A stretch of 54,422 nt of DNA from Synergistaceae bacterium (GTDB lineage Bacteria; Synergistota; Synergistia; Synergistales; Aminobacteriaceae): assembly GCA_018436785.1 (NCBI GenBank), contig JAHDKR010000085.1, positions 1 through 54,422 on the forward strand. The letters are read 5' to 3'. The position numbers were made by a program, and so were the translations under genes. The notes below the pieces were generated by a model, which searched no databases, was not told the origin of the DNA, and was given only the letters and a program-made list of their open reading frames with translations. Position 1 is the stretch's first letter; each line of letters opens with the position of its first letter. This document shows, piece by piece, positions 49,786 to 54,422 of this stretch.

Positions 49786-52434
49786 ATGACGAAAGAGAAG
49801 TACATCTACAGTTTCAAAGAAGGCAACGCGGACATGAAGGCGCTCCTCGGGGGCAAAGGGGCCAACCTCGCCCAGATGGTGACGTACGGGCTCCCGGTTC
49901 CTCCGGGCTTTATTCTGACGACGCACGCATGCCTCGAATACGGCAAAAATCCCGGATTCCTCGACAGTATTTGGGATGGTGTCGTCGCCTCGATGAAAAC
50001 GCTTGAGCAGGAGGCTGGAAAAACATTCGGCACAGGAAGCAATCCTCTTCTTGTCTCGGTCCGTTCCGGCGCGCCCATTTCGATGCCCGGAATGATGGAC
50101 ACCATTCTCAATCTCGGCCTGAACGACGAGTCCGTCGAATCGCTTGCCAAAGCCGCCGACGACCGCCGTTTCGCGTTCGACAGCTACCGCCGCTTTATCC
50201 AAATGTACGGCAACGTGGTGCACGGCGTCGACGGAGAGGCGTTTGAGGAAGTCCTGACGCATACGAAAAAGCGGCTCGGCGTCACGTTCGACAATGAAAT
50301 TCCCGCAAAGGATCTCGAAACCATCGTCGCCGAGTTCAAGAAGATCTTCAAGGAGAAGGCCGGATTCGCCTTCCCGTCCGACCCCTGGGATCAGCTGAAG
50401 AACGCCATCCTCGCCGTCTTCAAGAGCTGGGGCAACCCCCGCGCGGTGACCTACCGGAAGCTTCATAACATCTCCGACAGCCTCGGCACCGCCGTCAACA
50501 TCGTCTCCATGGTCTACGGAAACCTCGGCGACGACTGCGGCACCGGCGTGTGCTTCACACGCAACCCCTCCGACGGTACGAAGGAGCTGTACGGCGAATT
50601 CCTCATCAACGCACAGGGCGAGGACGTGGTCGCAGGCATCCGCACCCCGCTTCCCATTGCGGAGCTGAAAGTCAAGATGCCCGAGATCTACAAACAGCTT
50701 TTCAAAATCACAACCGACCTCGAGACCGCCTACAAGGACATGCAGGATATCGAGTTCACCATAGAGCGCGGCAAGCTTCACATGCTCCAGACCCGTAACG
50801 GGAAGCGCTCCGCGGGCGCGGCGGTGAAGATCGCCATCGATATGCTCGAAGAGGGCCTCATCGACAAGAAGACGGCAGTCTCCCGCGTCACCCCCGAGCA
50901 GGTTGAGATGCTGCTGCACCGCCAGGTCGATCCCAAGGCCGAGGTTACCTTGCTTGCCAAGGGCCTTCCCGCATCACCCGGCGCGGGCGTCGGCATCGTG
51001 ACTTTCGATCCCGACGACGCAGTGGATCTTGTCAAGGCGGGCAACAAAGTTGTTCTTGCCCGTCCCGAGACGTGCCCCGACGACATCCACGGTCTCTTCG
51101 CCGCAGAAGCCATCGTCACCAGCCGCGGCGGAATGACCAGCCACGCCGCCGTCGTTGCCCGCGGCCTCGGCAAACCGTGCGTCAGCGGCTGCGAAGACCT
51201 CTTCATCGACCTGAAAAACGAGACGATCACCGCAGGCGAGACGGTTATCCGCAAGGGCGACTTCATCACCGTCGACGGCAGCACCGGCCGCGTGCTTGTC
51301 GGCAAGGCGCCCCTCATCGAAGCCTCCTTCACCAAAGATTTCGAAAGACTGCTCGACTGGGCCGACGAAGTGTCCCGCCTTCAGGTCTGGGCCAACGGGG
51401 ATACCCCCGAGGATGCCCGCCGCGCCCGCGCGTTCGGCGCAAAGGGTATCGGCCTCTGCAGAACCGAGCACATGTTCATGGCCGCCGACCGGCTGCCCGT
51501 CATGCAGCGTCTTGTCGTCGCCGACAGCTACGAGGAGCGCGTCGCCGCGCTCGACGAGCTCAAGGTCATGCAGAAGGGCGATTTCTACGGCATCCTCAAG
51601 GAGATGCAGGGGCTGCCCGTCATCATCCGCCTTCTTGACCCGCCCCTCCACGAGTTCATGCCGAAGGAGCGCGACCTTGAAGAAGAGCTCCACGCCCTCG
51701 TCGCCGCCGGCAAGGAGAACTCGCCCGAGGCCGACAAGGTCCGCAAGGTCATGGCGAAAGTCGAAATGCTGAAAGAGTCCAACCCCATGCTCGGCTTCCG
51801 CGGCTGCCGCCTCGGCATCGTCTATCCTGAAATCACCGCCATGCAGGCGAGCGCCATTTTCGAAGCGGTCATCGACCTCGTCAAGGAAGGCGTCGACATC
51901 CGCCCCGAGATCATGATCCCGCTCGTCGGCGTTCAGAAGGAGATGGAGTTCTTCCGCAAGCAGATCGACGACATCGCCAAGGACTACATGGAGAAGAGCG
52001 GCGTGAAGTTCTCCTACCTCGTGGGCACGATGATCGAGATCCCGCACGCGGCGTTCGTCGCCGACCAGATCGCCGAGTATGCAGAGTTCTTCAGCTTCGG
52101 AACCAACGACCTCACCCAGACCACCTTCGGCTTCTCGCGCGACGATGCGGAGGGCAAATTCCTCGGCCACTACGAGGACAAGGGAATTCTTCCAGTCAAC
52201 CCGTTCCACGTCCTCGACAGAGAGGGCGTGGGCGAACTTATGAAGCTCGCCGTCTCCAAGGGAAGAGGCCGGAATCCGAACCTCTCCATCGGCATCTGCG
52301 GCGAGCACGGAGGCAACCCCAGCAGCATCGCCTTCTGCCATGCCGTCGGCCTGAACTATGTGAGCTGCTCCCCGTTCAGAGTGCCTGTCGCGCGTATCTC
52401 CGCGGCGCACGCTGCAATGGGCAAACTGGTATAA
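49786..52434 (+). CDS. ppdK: Pyruvate, phosphate dikinase
   Basis: Interconverts pyruvate + ATP + Pi and PEP + AMP + PPi. The 882-residue protein starts with the ATP-grasp domain (GGKGANLAQM, LVSVRSGAPISMPGMMDT). The swivelling domain GGMTSHAAVVARG carries Thr451 (the regulatory site) and phospho-acceptor His453. The C-terminal PEP/pyruvate barrel has the catalytic Cys838 in GICGEHGGNPSS. GGAGGTG lies about 10 nt before the ATG. The adjacent regulators make control at Thr451 very likely. Codon use is the strongly biased kind expected for a highly expressed gene (C-ending codons dominate). Confidence 0.98.
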   Translation: MTKEKYIYSFKEGNADMKALLGGKGANLAQMVTYGLPVPPGFILTTHACLEYGKNPGFLDSIWDGVVASMKTLEQEAGKTFGTGSNPLLVSVRSGAPISMPGMMDTILNLGLNDESVESLAKAADDRRFAFDSYRRFIQMYGNVVHGVDGEAFEEVLTHTKKRLGVTFDNEIPAKDLETIVAEFKKIFKEKAGFAFPSDPWDQLKNAILAVFKSWGNPRAVTYRKLHNISDSLGTAVNIVSMVYGNLGDDCGTGVCFTRNPSDGTKELYGEFLINAQGEDVVAGIRTPLPIAELKVKMPEIYKQLFKITTDLETAYKDMQDIEFTIERGKLHMLQTRNGKRSAGAAVKIAIDMLEEGLIDKKTAVSRVTPEQVEMLLHRQVDPKAEVTLLAKGLPASPGAGVGIVTFDPDDAVDLVKAGNKVVLARPETCPDDIHGLFAAEAIVTSRGGMTSHAAVVARGLGKPCVSGCEDLFIDLKNETITAGETVIRKGDFITVDGSTGRVLVGKAPLIEASFTKDFERLLDWADEVSRLQVWANGDTPEDARRARAFGAKGIGLCRTEHMFMAADRLPVMQRLVVADSYEERVAALDELKVMQKGDFYGILKEMQGLPVIIRLLDPPLHEFMPKERDLEEELHALVAAGKENSPEADKVRKVMAKVEMLKESNPMLGFRGCRLGIVYPEITAMQASAIFEAVIDLVKEGVDIRPEIMIPLVGVQKEMEFFRKQIDDIAKDYMEKSGVKFSYLVGTMIEIPHAAFVADQIAEYAEFFSFGTNDLTQTTFGFSRDDAEGKFLGHYEDKGILPVNPFHVLDREGVGELMKLAVSKGRGRNPNLSIGICGEHGGNPSSIAFCHAVGLNYVSCSPFRVPVARISAAHAAMGKLV

Positions 52435-52449
52435 CAACAGCAATGAACG

Positions 52450-52475
52450 CGGCGCCGGGAATCCTCCCGGCGCCG
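52450..52475 (+). other. Strong hairpin between ppdK and the PEP-synthase-like gene
   Basis: CGGCGCCGGGA (52450-52460) pairs perfectly with TCCCGGCGCCG (52465-52475) around an ATCC loop. No T-run follows, so it is more likely an mRNA-stabilising or processing element, or a leaky terminator, than a full stop. Confidence 0.6.
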
Positions 52476-52518
52476 TACTATCGTCTGCCCGCAAGGGTAT
52501 CGGAAAGGAACTGAGAGC

Positions 52519-53940
52519 ATGACACAGAACGAGAAGCAGACAACGGAAAAGACGCACTCCGACTTGTCCGGCAGCGTCGCGCAGGGCAAGAAGCTCCTCT
52601 GCCGGGGCCTTGCCGCCTCTCCGGGATCCGCGGTCGGGAGAGTGGTCTTCATACCCGGGACCGCAGACATCTCCAAAGTTGCAGACGGCGACATCATCGT
52701 CGCCAGAATGACCACCCCCGACATGGTCTCAGCCCTCAGAAAAGCAGGAGCCGTGGTCACCGATGAAGGGGGGCGCACCTGCCACGCGGCCATTCTCTCC
52801 AGAGAACTCGGAATTCCGTGTATCGTCGGCGCCAGAAACGCCACGAAAATCCTTTCCGAGGGGCAGCTCGTCCTTGTCGACGCGACGCGAGGCGTGGTGT
52901 TCCAGGCGGACGAAGCACCCGAACAGGAAGCGGCGCAGCCCCTTCGGACGCCCACTGTTTCAAAGGCTTTTTCACCGGGAAGCTCCCTTTCCGCAACGCC
53001 TTCCAGGGCAGAACAGCTCCCGGAAGTCACTGCGACAAAGCTACTTCTGAACATAGAGGGCCCTGCGGCAATCGACCGCTTGGCTTCACTGTCTGCGGAC
53101 GGCGTCGGTCTTCTCCGTACGGAATTCATTTTTTCAAGCGAGATCGGAACGCACCCGATGCACCTCGTACGCACAAAGCAGGGCAGCCTCTTTGTCGACA
53201 AACTCGCGGAAGGTATAAGCACGGTTGCGCGCGCGTTCTTCCCGCGTCCCGTCCTTGCCCGCTTCAGCGACTTCCGCACCAACGACTTCCGGAAGCTCAA
53301 CGGAGGGCAGGAACTCGAACCGGTCGAGTCCAACCCGATGATCGGATGGAGAGGCGCCTCCCGCTACATCTCCCCCGACTATGAAGAGGGCTTCCGGCTC
53401 GAATGCAGGGCCGTCAAAAAAGTCCGGGATGAAATGGGCAACTCCAACCTCTCGGTTATCATCCCCTTTGTCCGCACCCTCAAGGAGATGGAGCGGGTCA
53501 AGGCCATCCTCGCCTCCGAAGGGCTCGCTTCCGGCGCCTCGTTCAAGATCTGGCTCATGGCGGAAGTACCCTCGGTTGTCTTCCAGGCAGATGCCTTCGC
53601 CTCAATGGTCGACGGCATCACCATCGGAACAAACGACCTCACGCAGCTTATCCTCGGCGTCGACAGAGACTCGGCAGCCCTGGGGAACATGGGGTACTTC
53701 GACGAACGCAATCCTGCGGTGCTTCACGCCGTCTCCCTCGTGATCGAAGCCGCTCGCCGCGCCGGAATACCGTGTTCCGTCTGCGGCGAAGGCCCCTCAG
53801 TCTTTCCCGACTTCGCCGAACACCTTGTGCGGGAAGGCATCGACAGCATCAGCGTCAATGCCGACGCACTGGAGTACACTCGCCGCATCGTCGCATCGGT
53901 CGAACAAAAGATCATCCTCGACGCCCTTCGCGGCAAGTAA
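52519..53940 (+). CDS. PEP synthase-like protein lacking the ATP-grasp domain
   Basis: The 473 residues match the last two thirds of phosphoenolpyruvate synthase (PpsA). The swivelling domain has GGRTCHAAI (Thr87, phospho-acceptor His89) and DIIVARMTTPDMV. After a loose Pro/Ser-rich linker (about 131-165) comes the PEP/pyruvate barrel: LLLNIEGPAAIDR, GVGLLRTEFIF, RFSDFRTNDFR, NPMIGWRGASRY, GTNDLTQLILGVDRD and catalytic Cys422 in VCGEGPS. The ATP-grasp N-terminal domain is absent. The upstream region is ppdK's end and a hairpin, so this is not a local frameshift. It resembles PTS enzyme I less well, having no HPr-binding insert. How its histidine would be phosphorylated is unknown. Confidence 0.88.
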   Translation: MTQNEKQTTEKTHSDLSGSVAQGKKLLCRGLAASPGSAVGRVVFIPGTADISKVADGDIIVARMTTPDMVSALRKAGAVVTDEGGRTCHAAILSRELGIPCIVGARNATKILSEGQLVLVDATRGVVFQADEAPEQEAAQPLRTPTVSKAFSPGSSLSATPSRAEQLPEVTATKLLLNIEGPAAIDRLASLSADGVGLLRTEFIFSSEIGTHPMHLVRTKQGSLFVDKLAEGISTVARAFFPRPVLARFSDFRTNDFRKLNGGQELEPVESNPMIGWRGASRYISPDYEEGFRLECRAVKKVRDEMGNSNLSVIIPFVRTLKEMERVKAILASEGLASGASFKIWLMAEVPSVVFQADAFASMVDGITIGTNDLTQLILGVDRDSAALGNMGYFDERNPAVLHAVSLVIEAARRAGIPCSVCGEGPSVFPDFAEHLVREGIDSISVNADALEYTRRIVASVEQKIILDALRGK

Positions 53941-53962
53941 CGTCAGGGACGCGCAACCCAAT

Positions 53963-54009
53963 AAAAAGAGCGCCGGGACCCTGTGAATGCAGGAGTTCCG
54001 GCGCTCTTT
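53963..54009. terminator. Bidirectional terminator at the right end
   Basis: AAAGAGCGCCGG (53965-53976) pairs perfectly with CCGGCGCTCTTT (53998-54009), with an inner CCTG/CAGG helix. On the minus strand it ends in CTCTTTTTATT, a good T-run for the minus-strand gene that ends at 54031. Confidence 0.85.
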
Positions 54010-54030
54010 GCTCATTGAGGGAAAAGATGC

Positions 54031-54422
54031 TCAGTTGGACAGACCGTACTGCTTCAAAAGTTGCTGATATCTGTCCTCCACAGTCACCGCAGGGTTCGGA
54101 TCCTTGTACGCGCCCGTTGACTCCGGAACGACGACCTCCTGCTTCGGTTTCTGCGCGGTCACCGCGACCGGAGGGGTTTCAACCGGCTGCATTCCTGCTG
54201 CATACAGATCCCCGGTATGCAGCTCGGAGTCGTTATGCACCAGCACCAGGCGAGGAGCGTTCGGGTCCAGCGTACTCGCGTTCATGTCCCCTCCATGAAT
54301 CGGGCATGACGTCTGCGGCGCGGCGCCCTTCCGCATGTACACCGTTGCTGCCGAACAGCCCTTAAGAGCGCGGAAGCCTGTCGTTCGGCAGATGGAAACC
54401 TCCTCGACACCAGCATTCGAAG
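54031..54422 (-). CDS. C-terminal tail, probably of a class A penicillin-binding protein (5' end outside window)
   Basis: The reading frame is open to the right edge, so the apparent GTG start at 54342 is not the real one. Read from the edge, the protein includes VSICRTTGFRALKGCSAAT and then MRKGAAPQTSCPIHGG. This Cys-rich 'ICR-sG ... C ... G-P---C--H' pattern is what follows the transpeptidase domain in many PBP1A-type proteins. The last 60 residues are a Pro/Val/Lys-rich tail ending LLKQYGLSN. The catalytic SxxK, SxN and KTG motifs would lie outside the window. The assignment is inference from the tail alone. Confidence 0.55.
   Translation of the reverse strand, partial: SNAGVEEVSICRTTGFRALKGCSAATVYMRKGAAPQTSCPIHGGDMNASTLDPNAPRLVLVHNDSELHTGDLYAAGMQPVETPPVAVTAQKPKQEVVVPESTGAYKDPNPAVTVEDRYQQLLKQYGLSN

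Noticed and set aside
52519..53940. PTS enzyme I (PtsI)
   Set aside because: The N-terminal HPr-binding helical domain is missing, and segments such as RFSDFRTNDFR, NPMIGWRGASRY and VCGEGPS fit PEP synthase better.
1..54422. CRISPR array, IS element, prophage or genomic island
   Set aside because: No regularly spaced repeats, transposase, integrase or phage genes seen. Gene content and codon style are uniform, and the tRNA-Gln has no attachment-site duplicate that I could find by eye.

Overview
This window looks like chromosomal housekeeping DNA from an anaerobic, amino-acid-fermenting, flagellated bacterium. My best guess is a member of the Synergistota (Synergistes/Cloacibacillus-like), with a deep Clostridia-type Firmicute as the alternative. 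This is inference from gene content: a TAXI-type TRAP solute-binding protein, an ornithine-racemase-like enzyme, an orphan carboxyltransferase of the OadA/PycB type, pyruvate phosphate dikinase with its regulators, thyX instead of thyA, a HutP-family protein, alpha2beta2 glycyl-tRNA synthetase and a glmS ribozyme. The DNA is moderately GC-rich by eye. Nearly all genes are on the + strand, many with ATGA-type overlaps. I see no phage, IS element, CRISPR array or rRNA, and no gene-free stretch longer than about 250 bases.

Layout. 1-2.0 kb: the end of an alanyl-tRNA editing protein, converging on a minus-strand TAXI binding protein with a clear sigma-70-type promoter. 2.2-6.8 kb: hutP-like, rpmE, thyX, a DUF1385 membrane protein, prfA, prmC. 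6.8-8.0 kb: trxB carrying an extra C-terminal thioredoxin-like domain that lacks the CxxC. 8.2-10.2 kb: fliS, flgN and a secreted M48 peptidase. 10.3-15.7 kb: dnaX and dnaE. 15.7-20.1 kb: pyk, a Nudix hydrolase, nfo and an ornithine-racemase-like gene. 20.1-26.6 kb: cdaA-cdaR-glmM-galU-[glmS ribozyme]-glmS, combining c-di-AMP synthesis with the hexosamine/UDP-sugar pathway. 26.6-28.3 kb: a minus-strand pair (unknown secreted protein, CPBP membrane protease), followed by tRNA-Gln. 28.6-32.3 kb: glmU, prs, rplY, pth. 32.4-45.0 kb: a long, tightly packed run mfd, mazG, oadA-like, phoH, pgpH, ybeY, a CNNM/CBS membrane protein, cdd, era, recO. 45.1-48.1 kb: glyQ-glyS. 48.1-53.9 kb: two tandem PDRP-type regulators, ppdK, and a PEP-synthase-like protein without the ATP-grasp domain. 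The right edge holds the 3' end of a minus-strand gene that resembles a class A penicillin-binding protein tail.

How the genes work together. UDP-GlcNAc synthesis is nearly complete (glmS, glmM, glmU) and is controlled at GlmS by the ribozyme. c-di-AMP turnover is represented at both ends (cdaA/cdaR and pgpH). The PEP-pyruvate-oxaloacetate node is dense: pyk, a carboxyltransferase, ppdK, a PEP-synthase-like protein and two regulators of the PPDK/PEP-synthase regulator family.

The most interesting items are the PDRP-PDRP-PpdK-PpsA(C) cluster, the glmS ribozyme placed inside an operon, the TrxB fused to a catalytically dead-looking thioredoxin fold, and the orphan HutP homologue. All identifications were made by reading motifs; no database search was run.
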